The translations under genes and the position numbers were made by a program. A stretch of 64,000 nucleotides of DNA from JANRLJ01 sp033762735 (GTDB lineage Bacteria > Chloroflexota > Anaerolineae > Aggregatilineales > Phototrophicaceae), in contig JANRLJ010000040.1 of assembly GCA_033762735.1 (NCBI GenBank), forward strand, positions 1 through 64,000. Reading direction: 5' to 3'. Shown here in pieces: positions 45,859 to 54,756 of the stretch (position 1 is its first letter; each line of letters begins with the position of its first letter). The notes beneath the pieces were generated by a model that was not told the origin of the DNA, searched no databases, and worked only from the letters and a program-made list of their open reading frames with translations.

Positions 45859-47157
45859 ATGGTCGTTCGCCACCTGCAAGATCAGATTGACGCCCTCAAG
45901 GCTTTGCAGCCCCGCCGGCGGGGAGACAGCACCCGCGCCGTCCACGACGGGGTGAAGCGCCGCAAAGCTCATAATTCGCTCAATACGCCGATTGTCCAGA
46001 CGGCTACCTATACCTTCGCCAGCACACAGGAACTCATCGAGTTCATGGAGCGCAAAACATGGGGGGACGGTGAGGAGCGCGAGGAATATGGGCGCTATGG
46101 CAACCCGACGATTGCGGCGGTGGAACGCAAGCTTGCGGCGCTGGATGGCGGCGAGGATGCGGTGCTGTATGCGTCGGGCATGAACGCCGTCACATCGCTG
46201 CTGCTGGCCGTGCTGCCGACGGGCGCACATATCGTGATGACGAGCGATTGTTACCGCCGCACACGACAGTTCTGTCAGACCTATCTGGCGCGTTTTGGCA
46301 TCGAAACCAGCGTCGTCCCCAACGGCGATTATGCTGCGCTGGAAGCCGCGATTATCCCCAAGAAAACCCGTTTTATCATCTCCGAAAGCCCGACCAACCC
46401 CTACCTGCGAATCGCTGATCTGGAACGCATCGCCGACCTGGGGCGCAAGTACAAAGTCCGCACCCTGATCGACAGCACGTTTGCTACCCCTGTCAATCAG
46501 CGTCCGCTGGAATGGGGCATTGATTTCGTCGTCCACAGCGCGACCAAGTATCTTTCCGGCCACAACGACCTGCTGGCCGGTGTCGTGGTCGGGCGGGCAG
46601 ACCGCATTAAGGCGCTGCGGGATGCACGCGGGGTGCTCGGCGGAATGCCTGACCCGCAGAACGCCTATCTGCTGGAACGCGGCATCAAGACACTCGGTGT
46701 GCGCGTTCGCCAGCAGAACCAGACCGCGTTGGCCGTCGCGCAATTTCTGGAAGCGCACCCGGCTATCGAGCGCGTGTGGTATCCGGGGTTGAAGTCGCAT
46801 CCCGATCACGCCATCGCCGCTGCACAGATGGAAGGCTCCGGCGGGGTCATCAGCTTCGAAGTCAAAGGCGACCTGATGACGACAGCGGCCTTTATCGACG
46901 CGATGCAAATCCCCTATATCGCGCCCAGCCTGGGCGGTGTGGAAAGCCTCATCGAGCAGCCCGCCATCATGAGCTATTACGAAAAGACGACCGAGGAACG
47001 GCTGGCGCTGGGCATCAAGGACAATCTGGTGCGCTTCGCCGTCGGCATCGAAGACACCGACGACATCCTGGACGATCTGGAACAGGCGCTTGAAATTATC
47101 ACGCCGCGCGAGAGCTATCGCCTGGAAAATCTGTGGGAGAAGCGTTTCCGGTTATAA
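45859..47157 (+). CDS. Cys/Met-metabolism PLP enzyme, cystathionine gamma-synthase-like
   Basis: 432 aa, trans-sulfuration family. PLP-Lys230 lies in HSATKYLSGHND. The PLP phosphate region EEYGRYGNPTIAAVE and DGGEDAVLYASGMNAV precede it, and LGGVESLIEQPA is near the C-terminus. It is most like cystathionine gamma-synthase (methionine synthesis), but a lyase or O-acylhomoserine sulfhydrylase cannot be ruled out by eye. SAM-I control supports methionine synthesis. The ATG at 45859 follows AGGAGAG. The N-terminal 45 residues (HLQDQIDALKALQP) extend beyond the usual start. Confidence 0.9.
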   Translation: MVVRHLQDQIDALKALQPRRRGDSTRAVHDGVKRRKAHNSLNTPIVQTATYTFASTQELIEFMERKTWGDGEEREEYGRYGNPTIAAVERKLAALDGGEDAVLYASGMNAVTSLLLAVLPTGAHIVMTSDCYRRTRQFCQTYLARFGIETSVVPNGDYAALEAAIIPKKTRFIISESPTNPYLRIADLERIADLGRKYKVRTLIDSTFATPVNQRPLEWGIDFVVHSATKYLSGHNDLLAGVVVGRADRIKALRDARGVLGGMPDPQNAYLLERGIKTLGVRVRQQNQTALAVAQFLEAHPAIERVWYPGLKSHPDHAIAAAQMEGSGGVISFEVKGDLMTTAAFIDAMQIPYIAPSLGGVESLIEQPAIMSYYEKTTEERLALGIKDNLVRFAVGIEDTDDILDDLEQALEIITPRESYRLENLWEKRFRL

Positions 47158-47188
47158 CTCAAAAGCGTCCTGAGCAGCAAGTCAGGTC

Positions 47189-47218
47189 TTGATTTGTCCG
47201 CCGTAATCCTGCTATACT
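47189..47218 (+). promoter_or_regulatory. Promoter of tRNA-Thr (and possibly udk)
   Basis: A -35 TTGATT (47189-47194), an 18-nt spacer and a -10 TATACT (47213-47218) lie 15 nt before the tRNA. Confidence 0.6.
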
Positions 47219-47232
47219 GTTCGGGAAAGTAA

Positions 47233-47304
47233 GCCACCGTAGCTCAACGGCAGAGCATACGCTTCGTAAGCGTGAGGTTGTGGGTTCAAATCCCACCGGT
47301 GGCT
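47233..47304 (+). tRNA. tRNA-Thr (anticodon CGT)
   Basis: A complete 72-nt cloverleaf. The acceptor gccaccg pairs with cggtggc, the D-arm gctc with gagc, and the anticodon stem tacgc with gcgtg around loop ttcgtaa (anticodon CGT, reading ACG). The T-arm gtggg/cccac carries loop ttcaaat. The discriminator is T, and CCA is not encoded. There is no terminator before udk, 60 nt downstream. Confidence 0.95.
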
Positions 47305-47363
47305 CTCTCCCCTGCCCGCTGCGGTGATCCGTTGGCGGGCGTTTGTTTGTTAAGGACGCAGCC

Positions 47364-48008
47364 ATGACCGAAACTGATAGACCGCGCCCTATTACCATTG
47401 CGGTTGCCGGAGGCACGGGTTCCGGCAAAACCACCATCTCCAACAAGCTTCTGGAACGTGTGGGACATCAGAATATCGCCTATATCCCCCACGATGCCTA
47501 TTATCGTGACCTGACCCACCTTCCCCCGCATATTCGTGCCGAAGTCAACTTTGACCATCCCGATTCGCTGGAAACCTCACTGATGGCCGAGCACGTCCGG
47601 CGCTTGCAGAACTGGGAGTCCGTCGAGATTCCCGTCTATAATTTCACTGAGCACCGCCGCCTGGAAGTGACCGAGCATGTCGCCGCCCAGCCGATCATTC
47701 TGGTGGAAGGCATTCTTATCTTCGTAGAGCCGGAACTGCGCAGCCTGTTCGATGTCAAAATTTATGTCGATACCGATGCCGATCTGCGCTTCATCCGCCG
47801 CCTGAAGCGTGATGTGGCCGAACGCGGGCGCACCGCCGAAACGGTAATCGAGCAGTATCTCACGACCGTCCGCCCGATGCACATGGAATTTGTCGAGCCG
47901 ACCAAGCGCCATGCCGACGTGATTATTCCCGAAGGCGGCTACAACGAGGTCGCCATCGATATGGTAGCCGACCGTATTCGCAGTATGCTGCTGCTGAACA
48001 AGCCGTAG
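47364..48008 (+). CDS. udk: Uridine kinase
   Basis: 214 aa, NTP-dependent phosphorylation of uridine/cytidine in pyrimidine salvage. Walker A is AGGTGSGKTT. The nucleoside-binding region IPHDAYYRDL, then VNFDHPDSLE, follow, with the family blocks PVYNFTEHRR, ILVEGILIF and FIRRLKRDVAERGR. Length is normal for bacterial Udk. The ATG at 47364 follows AAGGACG. It lies just after tRNA-Thr and may be cotranscribed with it. Phosphoribulokinase is the related alternative but is less likely on these motifs. Confidence 0.93.
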   Translation: MTETDRPRPITIAVAGGTGSGKTTISNKLLERVGHQNIAYIPHDAYYRDLTHLPPHIRAEVNFDHPDSLETSLMAEHVRRLQNWESVEIPVYNFTEHRRLEVTEHVAAQPIILVEGILIFVEPELRSLFDVKIYVDTDADLRFIRRLKRDVAERGRTAETVIEQYLTTVRPMHMEFVEPTKRHADVIIPEGGYNEVAIDMVADRIRSMLLLNKP

Positions 48009-48010
48009 GA

Positions 48011-48040
48011 TTGACGCTGTTTTTATCTGCATGATATACT
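48011..48040 (+). promoter_or_regulatory. Promoter of the T-box transcript
   Basis: A -35 TTGACG (48011-48016), an 18-nt spacer and a -10 TATACT (48035-48040) are close to consensus. The predicted start is about 48047. Confidence 0.7.
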
Positions 48041-48059
48041 TTTTCACAATTCCATATCT

Positions 48060-48271
48060 TGAAAGACGAGGAATGGGAGGAGTACACCTGCTCCCCCGCG
48101 CCAGAGAGTGCAGGTCCCCGGCTGAAAGCCTGCTCGCGGATGTTGGTGGAAAGTCGCCCAGGAGTCGCTGGCCTGAACGCTGTTGCAACTAAGGCCAGAC
48201 GGGAACGCCCGTTACAGCGAATTGAGCGCGGCTGACGTTATGTTGGCCGAAGCAAGGTGGTAACGCGAAAG
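48060..48271 (+). ncRNA. T-box leader, Val specifier (GTC)
   Basis: Stem I shows AGTA (48081-48084), AGAGAG (48103-48108) and the ggctgaaagcc apical motif. A specifier loop closes between ggg/ccc (48075-48077 with the ccc after the specifier) and cacc/ggtg helices. Its 3' side reads gaaaGTCg, with GTC at 48153-48155, a valine codon. The T-box aaggtggtaacgcg lies at 48254-48267. TGGT (48258-48261) matches a tRNA ending ACCA, as in tRNA-Val. Uncharged tRNA-Val(GAC) should promote readthrough into the methyltransferase and valS. Confidence 0.9.
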
Positions 48272-48272
48272 C

Positions 48273-48316
48273 AGCCCTTTCGTCCTTGTGTTGGTTGAGG
48301 ACGGAAGGGCTTTTTT
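48273..48316 (+). terminator. T-box terminator
   Basis: A 14-bp stem (agccctttcgtcct with aggacggaagggct, one G-U pair) and an 11-nt loop are followed by six T. The antiterminator alternative pairs aagg (48254-48257) with cctt near 48284. Confidence 0.9.
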
Positions 48317-48349
48317 GATGGACAGGATGGGAACATGCTAAGGACATTC

Positions 48350-49129
48350 ATGACGGTCAGCAACGACACCAACGACTTCTACGACGCGATTGCCGAATAT
48401 TACCCCTACTTCTATCGCGACTGGGAAACCCAGCTAGAGCGGGAGGGACTCAGCCTGCGGGCAATCTTCCGCAACAGGGGTGTCCAGCGCGTTCTGGATG
48501 CGTCCTGCGGCGCGGGCACCCAGGCGGTCGCGCTGGCGCAGCTTGGCTTCCAGGTCACGGCGGCGGATCCCAGCAGCGGAATGCTGACCAAAGCGCAGGA
48601 AAATGCCCGTAAATATGGCGTCGAGGACAAGCTGGACTTCTGCCAGATTGATTTCCTCAACCTGCCTACGCATGTTTCCGGGTTATTCGATGCCGTCATC
48701 AGCAAGGGGAATGCCCTGCCCCACCTGCTGCTGGACGAGGAAATCGAAGCCACGCTGGGAATCTTTTATGACCTGCTGCGTCCGGGCGGAATCCTGGTCA
48801 TCGGAATGCGCGATTTTGGCCCGTTTATGGAAGACCGTCCGCGCTTCCTGCCCGGTTTCATCAACAACAGCGAACAGGGCGAGGAAATCATCACGTTCGA
48901 TGTCTGGGAATGGGAAGATGGCCCGCCCGTCCTTGCCAAGCAAAACCTGTTCATCGTCAGCGGCAGCGGCAAGGATTATCAGGCCATCAAGCGGCAGGTC
49001 ACGTATCGTCCGCTTTCGACCGATGAAGTGAAGGTCGTGCTGCTGGAAGCGGGCTTCGAGGACATCACCGACCAGCCTGACCGCGCCGAGCGGGTGCTGG
49101 TGGCGCGAAAGCCACTCGGCGCAGGGTAA
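48350..49129 (+). CDS. SAM-dependent methyltransferase (glycine/sarcosine N-MT-like)
   Basis: 259 aa. The N-terminus FYDAIAEYYPYFYRDWE and motif I VLDASCGAGTQAVALAQLG resemble glycine/sarcosine/dimethylglycine N-methyltransferases, with later blocks SKGNALPHLL and LLRPGGILVIGMRD. The substrate is inferred only from this likeness. The ATG at 48350 follows AAGGAC; ATG 48335 is an alternative. It is the first gene after the T-box and 47 nt before valS, so it would be induced by valyl-tRNA shortage, which is unusual for a methyltransferase. Confidence 0.82.
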   Translation: MTVSNDTNDFYDAIAEYYPYFYRDWETQLEREGLSLRAIFRNRGVQRVLDASCGAGTQAVALAQLGFQVTAADPSSGMLTKAQENARKYGVEDKLDFCQIDFLNLPTHVSGLFDAVISKGNALPHLLLDEEIEATLGIFYDLLRPGGILVIGMRDFGPFMEDRPRFLPGFINNSEQGEEIITFDVWEWEDGPPVLAKQNLFIVSGSGKDYQAIKRQVTYRPLSTDEVKVVLLEAGFEDITDQPDRAERVLVARKPLGAG

Positions 49130-49176
49130 ACACTTTCCCGAATCGAAATCGACCGACGATTGAGGATAACGACAAG

Positions 49177-51798
49177 ATGCCACAACCGATGCCCAAGAAC
49201 TTTGACTTTGCCGAGGCTGAGCGCAGGCTGTATGCCTGGTGGGAGGAAAACGGCTGGTTCAAACCGGAAGCCGCCCCGCCGGATGCCGAGCCGTATGTGA
49301 TCAGCATCCCACCGCCTAATGTGACCGGTGCGCTGCATATCGGCCATGCGCTGTTTGCCTCGCTGGAAGATTTGATGATTCGCTATGAACGGATGCGCGG
49401 GAAAGCGGCGCTGTGGGTGCCGGGAACAGATCATGCCGGGATCGCCACCCAGCTTCAGGTGGAAAAAGCCCTGCGCGACGAAGGCCTGAGCCGCGAGGAA
49501 ATCGGGCGAGAGGAATTCCTGGCGCGTACCTGGGAATGGAAAGAGAAATATGGCGGGACGATCACCGGGCAGCTTCGGCGCATGGGCGCAAGCTGTGACT
49601 GGACACGCGAACGCTTCACGCTGGACGACGGCCTTTCCGCAGCGGTGCGCCAGGTGTTCATCACGCTGTACGAACAGGGCTTGATCTATCGCGGGCCGCG
49701 CCTGGTGAACTGGTCGCCGGGGCTGCAAACCGCTGTCTCTGACCTCGAAGTGGAACGCGAGGAGGAGATGAGCAAGTTGTATTACTTCAAGTATCCGGTG
49801 GAAGGCGGGGAATTCCTGCCAGTGGCGACCACCCGCCCGGAAACAATTCTGGGTGATACGGCGGTGTGCGTGCATCCCGAAGACGAGCGCTATAAACACC
49901 TGATCGGCAAGACGGCCTATGTCCCCATGCTCAATCGCCCCATTCCGGTGATCGCGGATGACTATGTGGATCGGGAATTCGGCACAGGCGCACTCAAGAT
50001 TACGCCCGCGCACGACTTCAACGACTATGACATCGCGCAGCGCCACAAGCTGCCACTCATCAACATCATGACACGCACTGCCTCGCTCAATGAAAATGCG
50101 GGGACATATGCCGGGCTGGATCGCTTCGACGCCCGTAAGAAGCTGTGGGCGGATATGGAAGCGGCTGGCCTTACCATCAAGGTGGAAGATCATTTGCAGG
50201 TGGTGCCGCGCAGCCAGCGTGGGGGCGAGGTGGTGGAGCCGCTGCTCAGCACACAGTGGTTCCTCAAGATTCAACCGCTGGCGGAAAAAGCGCTGGCCGC
50301 CGTGCGCGACGGGCAGATCAAGATCGTGCCGGAACGCTTCGAGAAGGTGTACTATCACTGGCTGGAAAACATTCAGGACTGGTGCATCAGCCGTCAACTG
50401 TGGTGGGGGCATCGCATCCCGGCGTGGTACGGGCCGAACGGCGAAATCCATGTGGGTCAGCAGCCGCCCGCTGGCGATGGCTGGACACCGGAAGAAGACG
50501 TGCTGGATACCTGGTTCAGCAGCGGTCTGTGGCCGTTCAGCACACTGGGGTGGCCGGAGCAAACCCCCGATCTCAAGCGCTTTTACCCGACCACGATGAT
50601 GGAAACCGGGTACGACATTCTGTTCTTCTGGGTGGCGCGGATGATTATGATGGGGCTGTGGTTCACCGGGGAAGCGCCGTTTAAGGTGGTGTATCTGCAT
50701 GGCCTCGTCCGGGACAAGCTGGGGCGCAAGATCAGCAAGACACTGGGCAATACCATCGACCCGCTGGAACTGATCGACAAGTACGGGGCTGATCCGCTGC
50801 GATTCGCGCTTATAACCAGCGGGACACCGGGCAACGATGTGAATCTTGACCCGGCACGTGTGGAGGGCGAATTCCGCTTCCTCAACAAAATCTGGCAGAT
50901 GACCAATTTCGTGGGCAGCAACGTTGATGAGACTCCCCTCGAAGCCGGTGCGCCCGACGTGGCCGAACTCGACCTGCCTGCCCGGTGGATTCTCAGCCGC
51001 CTCAATCGACAGGTGGCGAACGTGCAGTATTTGTTCGACACCTACAACTACGGCGAAGCAGGACGGCAGATTCGCGGCTTCCTGTGGGATGAATTCGCGG
51101 ACTGGTACATCGAAATCAGCAAGCATCATCTGTATGGGCAGGACATCGAGGCCAAAAACCGCACACGCCGGGTGCTGCTGCATGTCCTGAACACCTGCCT
51201 GCGGCTGCTGCATCCGTTCATGCCGTTCGTGACCGAGGAACTGTGGCGCTATCTGCCGCATGAGGACACACCGCTCATCCTGGCGCAGTGGCCGAAATCC
51301 GACTCACGCTATATCAGTGACGAGGCCGAAGCACAGATGACGGTGCTGATGGACATGGTGCGCGGCATCCGCAACGTGCGCTCGGAATATGATGTGGAGC
51401 CGGGGTTGAAGATCACGGCGACGGTTGCGGCGGGCAGCCACAGAGCCAACTTCGAGGACTACGGCTATCTGTTCTCGCGGCTGTGCAACGTGCCACAGTT
51501 GCACTTTATCGAAGCAGGCGGGCAGGCACCGCAGGATACTGCCTCGATTGTGGTCGGGGATGCGGTGGTCTATCTGCCGCTGGCGGGCATGATCGACGTG
51601 GAAGCCGAATGTGCCCGGCTGAACAAGGAGCAGGACAAGCTGCGTGAGCAGATCGCGAAGTCCGAGGCCATGCTGGCGAACGAGGGCTTTGTGAGCCGTG
51701 CCAAGCCCGAAGTGGTGCAGCGCGAACGCGACAAACTGGCCGAACTGCAGGCCAGCCGTGCGCAGATTGAGGAAAGATTGTCAATGCTCTGCCGTTAA
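49177..51798 (+). CDS. valS: Valyl-tRNA synthetase
   Basis: 873 aa, class I synthetase. The HIGH motif is in PPPNVTGALHIGHAL. The KMSKS counterpart reads KISKTLGN. The editing domain includes TTRPETILGDTAVCVHPED, and the C-terminal coiled-coil arm (LNKEQDKLREQIAKSEAML) binds tRNA-Val. Length is normal. It is controlled by the upstream GTC T-box. GAGG lies 12 nt before the ATG. This identity independently supports the Val reading of the T-box specifier. Confidence 0.96.
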   Translation: MPQPMPKNFDFAEAERRLYAWWEENGWFKPEAAPPDAEPYVISIPPPNVTGALHIGHALFASLEDLMIRYERMRGKAALWVPGTDHAGIATQLQVEKALRDEGLSREEIGREEFLARTWEWKEKYGGTITGQLRRMGASCDWTRERFTLDDGLSAAVRQVFITLYEQGLIYRGPRLVNWSPGLQTAVSDLEVEREEEMSKLYYFKYPVEGGEFLPVATTRPETILGDTAVCVHPEDERYKHLIGKTAYVPMLNRPIPVIADDYVDREFGTGALKITPAHDFNDYDIAQRHKLPLINIMTRTASLNENAGTYAGLDRFDARKKLWADMEAAGLTIKVEDHLQVVPRSQRGGEVVEPLLSTQWFLKIQPLAEKALAAVRDGQIKIVPERFEKVYYHWLENIQDWCISRQLWWGHRIPAWYGPNGEIHVGQQPPAGDGWTPEEDVLDTWFSSGLWPFSTLGWPEQTPDLKRFYPTTMMETGYDILFFWVARMIMMGLWFTGEAPFKVVYLHGLVRDKLGRKISKTLGNTIDPLELIDKYGADPLRFALITSGTPGNDVNLDPARVEGEFRFLNKIWQMTNFVGSNVDETPLEAGAPDVAELDLPARWILSRLNRQVANVQYLFDTYNYGEAGRQIRGFLWDEFADWYIEISKHHLYGQDIEAKNRTRRVLLHVLNTCLRLLHPFMPFVTEELWRYLPHEDTPLILAQWPKSDSRYISDEAEAQMTVLMDMVRGIRNVRSEYDVEPGLKITATVAAGSHRANFEDYGYLFSRLCNVPQLHFIEAGGQAPQDTASIVVGDAVVYLPLAGMIDVEAECARLNKEQDKLREQIAKSEAMLANEGFVSRAKPEVVQRERDKLAELQASRAQIEERLSMLCR

Positions 51799-51813
51799 CA
51801 AAGCAGCAGAAGA

Positions 51814-51840
51814 GGGCGGGTGCTGCGCAGCGTCCCGCCC
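51814..51840. repeat. Hairpin after valS
   Basis: gggcggg (51814-51820) pairs with cccgccc (51834-51840) around a 13-nt loop, 15 nt past the valS stop. The lack of a T-run makes it a weak terminator candidate. Confidence 0.4.
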
Positions 51841-51852
51841 TGTCGGAGAAAA

Positions 51853-52095
51853 TCAGGGTGTTGCCGGGCTGTTGGTCGCGCCTTGCTGCTTGTGCTTGAG
51901 GAAGATCACACGCCCGGCTTCCTGCGCGGCCTTGCGCACGTCCACGTCTTCATCCTGCTCGAAAACCGATTTGAGCGCCTCCAATGCACCAGCATCCCCC
52001 AACAACTCTAGTTCACGAATGGCTTTGAGCCGCACGTCCGGGTTTTTGTCTTTTAAGCGATTGATGTGGTAATCCACGAGCTTGGGTAAGACCAC
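51853..52095 (-). CDS. Small HEAT-repeat protein (80 aa)
   Basis: Two helical pairs match HEAT/PBS-lyase-like repeats: RLKDKNPDVRLKAIRELELL and VFEQDEDVDVRKAAQEAG, with the D-VR-A signature in each. It is too short for a full solenoid, so it is likely a binding module. The start is GTG at 52095, with AAGGGG 7 nt upstream. The C-terminal tail (GATNSPATP) is disordered. It is convergent with valS. No partner is suggested by context. Confidence 0.75.
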   Translation of the reverse strand: MVLPKLVDYHINRLKDKNPDVRLKAIRELELLGDAGALEALKSVFEQDEDVDVRKAAQEAGRVIFLKHKQQGATNSPATP

Positions 52096-52289
52096 GATTG
52101 TACCCCTTGCCGGAAGGTATGATTTAACTAACCCTTACTACTCCCATTATAACAAACGTTTGCACTCGCATCTCAATTTTTTACCAACTTCACACCAGCC
52201 GTAGGAAAGAAATCTCATGCGCGTGTTATAATGCCGACTGTAGATGATTTGGAAATTCAAACTCAACGGCTTCTGGCCGAGGTCATCCC

Positions 52290-53255
52290 TTGATTAAACG
52301 TGCCGTCGTGCTGGCAATTGGCAGCCTTGCCCATCGCAGTTTGCTCACCTATAACCGCGCCCATGCCATGCTGCCAGCGGTCGGTAAGCCCCTGGTCGCC
52401 CGTATTATGGATCGGCTGCACCGCATCGGCATTCGGGAATACACCATTGTCGTTGGGGAGAATGAAGGCGCGGTTGCTGCCTATCTCAACGCTCAGTGGG
52501 TGCCGAACGCCAAAATTGACTTTGTATTAAAATCTGCGGGTGACAGCATCCCCAGCTTGCTGTCTCAGATTGCGATCAGAGTGGATGAGCCGTTTCTCGT
52601 CTGCGGCTACAACAGCTTTACGCATTCACATTTCCCCGAAAGCCTGTTCAAGCAGCATCAGGATTATCCCAACGCCCTGATCCTGAGCGGCGCGACCAAC
52701 ACCCTTTCCAGATCACAGCAGCATTTCTACGGCATTATGGATGGGCAGCGTGTGCGAGACATCACCACTACGCCGCCGCTCGACCCCAACGCCTTTACGC
52801 TGGCAGACATGGCGGTCTGTGGGCGCGAATTCGTCGATTTTCTCAAAACGTTTTCCAGTCCATCCAGCACCTTCAACTGGCAACTGCTGGACGTAGGGCG
52901 AAAGTTTCTGCATGGAGGCGGAACGGGTGTCGTGACCGAAGCCGCCTGGATTTTGCAGATCGAAGCCGACCGCGATCTGCTCACCCTCAACAAGCATCTC
53001 CTTAGCGAGGGCAGTGATGCGCATATCCTGAGCGAAATTCCGTACACGGTGCAGATTACACCGCCCGTGCGCATTGACCCACAGGTGAGCGTCGGTCAGG
53101 GGGCGAAGATTGGCCCGCATGTTTATCTGGAACGCGGATGCAGTATCGGCCACGAGGTCGTGCTGCGCAACACCATCATCCTGGAACGGGCTGTCGTCCC
53201 GGCGCGAAAAGCCGTCTACGACACGATTATCTCCACACGCGGCCCCATTCCATGA
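52290..53255 (+). CDS. Sugar nucleotidyltransferase-like protein, probably degenerate active site
   Basis: 321 aa. The overall plan is an NDP-sugar pyrophosphorylase: a Rossmann-like N-terminal domain (AMLPAVGKPLVARIMDRL, YTIVVGENEG) and a C-terminal left-handed beta-helix (RIDPQVSVGQGAKIGPHVYLE, shown in part). The nucleotide-binding loop, normally GGxGTRxxPLT, here reads IGSLAHRSLLTYNRAHA and lacks the Gly-Thr-Arg core, so catalysis is doubtful. It may be a regulatory or scaffold paralogue. The start appears to be TTG at 52290, with GAGG 8 nt upstream and no nearby ATG. Confidence 0.75.
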   Translation: MIKRAVVLAIGSLAHRSLLTYNRAHAMLPAVGKPLVARIMDRLHRIGIREYTIVVGENEGAVAAYLNAQWVPNAKIDFVLKSAGDSIPSLLSQIAIRVDEPFLVCGYNSFTHSHFPESLFKQHQDYPNALILSGATNTLSRSQQHFYGIMDGQRVRDITTTPPLDPNAFTLADMAVCGREFVDFLKTFSSPSSTFNWQLLDVGRKFLHGGGTGVVTEAAWILQIEADRDLLTLNKHLLSEGSDAHILSEIPYTVQITPPVRIDPQVSVGQGAKIGPHVYLERGCSIGHEVVLRNTIILERAVVPARKAVYDTIISTRGPIP

Positions 53256-53371
53256 CCAGAAGCAAATACAGCCGTCCTTTATAAAGGCACCCTTTACTGA
53301 GAGCACCCTCGCGCCTGAGCACATGACCTTTTATAATCGGGCTGTTTTTCATCGGTCGAGGGATAGAGCAT

Positions 53372-54748
53372 TTGTCCGCGTCGTTCAAAACCTGCCCAAT
53401 CTGCGGCGCATCCAACGCCCGCAGTGCGCTCAAATGTAGCAATTGTGGCACGAGCCTTGCCAATATCGAGGCGACGTCACAGGGGCGGGCGCGTCAGACT
53501 TCATCACCCCAGTACGATTACCGCTATGGCGAGACCGACCTTTACGAAGGCAATCTGAAACGCGGCGGAGGGACATACCTCGCGGGCGGATTGGTGGTGC
53601 TGGCACTGCTGTTGTGCGGCGGATTCTCGTTCGCGCTGGGCAGCGGCTTTTTCTCTAACATGGACGAACTACCCATGTTTGCCGAGGCCGCAACGCCTAC
53701 CCCCCGTCCAACACTGGACATCCCGACCGTGACGCAGGGTGCGCCGACCAATACGCCAACCGCGACGGGCACAGCCACCCCAACCGCGACCATGACCCCG
53801 ACCCCGGAACCCTGCTACCAGGAAGTCCAGAGCGGAGACACCCTGTACAGTGTCGTGGCGCGCTGTGGTTATTCCGAGTTCGAGTCCATTTTCCCGATTG
53901 TGCAGGCGACGAACGATATTTCTGACCCGGCCTTCATCCAGCTTGGGGCGCGTCTGGAAATTCCCTGGCCGACACCCACGCCCGACCCCAGTACGCTGCC
54001 CACCCCTGATGCCGAACAGACCGGGGAGGCCTCTGCTGGCGGTGACGAAATCGTGAACGCCAGCGCTTCCGGCGAAACCAGCGCCTTTGAGGAAGAATTT
54101 GACCCGCTGTTCGTTCCGACCGCCACCCTTCCGCCCGGCATTCAGTACCATGTGGTGCAGCAAGGCGAGACTATCGCCAGCATCGTCTCGCTGTACGGGA
54201 TCGATGTGGAACTGATTTCGCAGTTAAACCGCACGATTGACTTCCCGCAGTGTGACTTCGGCGAGACGTTCGGCGGGCCGCGCTGCCAGCCGATGCTGTC
54301 CATCGGCCAGCAGATCCGCGTCCCTGCGCCGCTGCCGACCGAAACGCCCACGCCCACCCCTTCCGGCAGCGAAACACCGACGCCATCGCCCACCGCCACC
54401 TTTAACGCGCCCAGCGCCCTGAGTCCCGATGACCGGGCATTGTTCCGCCGGACACAGCTCATCACCCTGCGCTGGATGGGGTCGGGCACACTGGATGAGG
54501 GACAGGTCTATCGGCTGCGCGTGGAAGACACGACCGCTGGTGTGGTGTATACCGTCGATACGATCAATACATCCTTCATCATCCCCGAAGACTGGCAGGG
54601 GCAGGACAGCGCTCGGCATGTCTATGAGTGGACGGTCAGCGTGATTGAACTGGACAGGTCGGACTCACCGCTCTTTGTCACCAATCTGCGCACCTTTACC
54701 TGGGAAGGTCTGCTCCCAGCCGGAACACCTACCGCGTCTGGACGCTGA
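53372..54748 (+). CDS. Zinc-ribbon, single-TM, double-LysM protein
   Basis: 458 aa. The cytoplasmic N-terminus has a zinc ribbon (CPICG and CSNCG). One transmembrane helix (GGLVVLALLLCGGFSFALG) follows, then a Thr/Pro-rich spacer. Two LysM modules come next (VQSGDTLYSVVARCGY; YHVVQQGETIASIVSLYG) and a C-terminal Ig/FN3-like domain. LysM binds GlcNAc-containing glycans, so it links the envelope to the cytoplasm. It starts at TTG 53372. Eight nt separate it from the next gene, a paralogue lacking the zinc ribbon. In LysM2 both share a Cys-containing insert ending GGPRC/GGPTC. Confidence 0.82.
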   Translation: MSASFKTCPICGASNARSALKCSNCGTSLANIEATSQGRARQTSSPQYDYRYGETDLYEGNLKRGGGTYLAGGLVVLALLLCGGFSFALGSGFFSNMDELPMFAEAATPTPRPTLDIPTVTQGAPTNTPTATGTATPTATMTPTPEPCYQEVQSGDTLYSVVARCGYSEFESIFPIVQATNDISDPAFIQLGARLEIPWPTPTPDPSTLPTPDAEQTGEASAGGDEIVNASASGETSAFEEEFDPLFVPTATLPPGIQYHVVQQGETIASIVSLYGIDVELISQLNRTIDFPQCDFGETFGGPRCQPMLSIGQQIRVPAPLPTETPTPTPSGSETPTPSPTATFNAPSALSPDDRALFRRTQLITLRWMGSGTLDEGQVYRLRVEDTTAGVVYTVDTINTSFIIPEDWQGQDSARHVYEWTVSVIELDRSDSPLFVTNLRTFTWEGLLPAGTPTASGR

Positions 54749-54756
54749 GTGATTTT

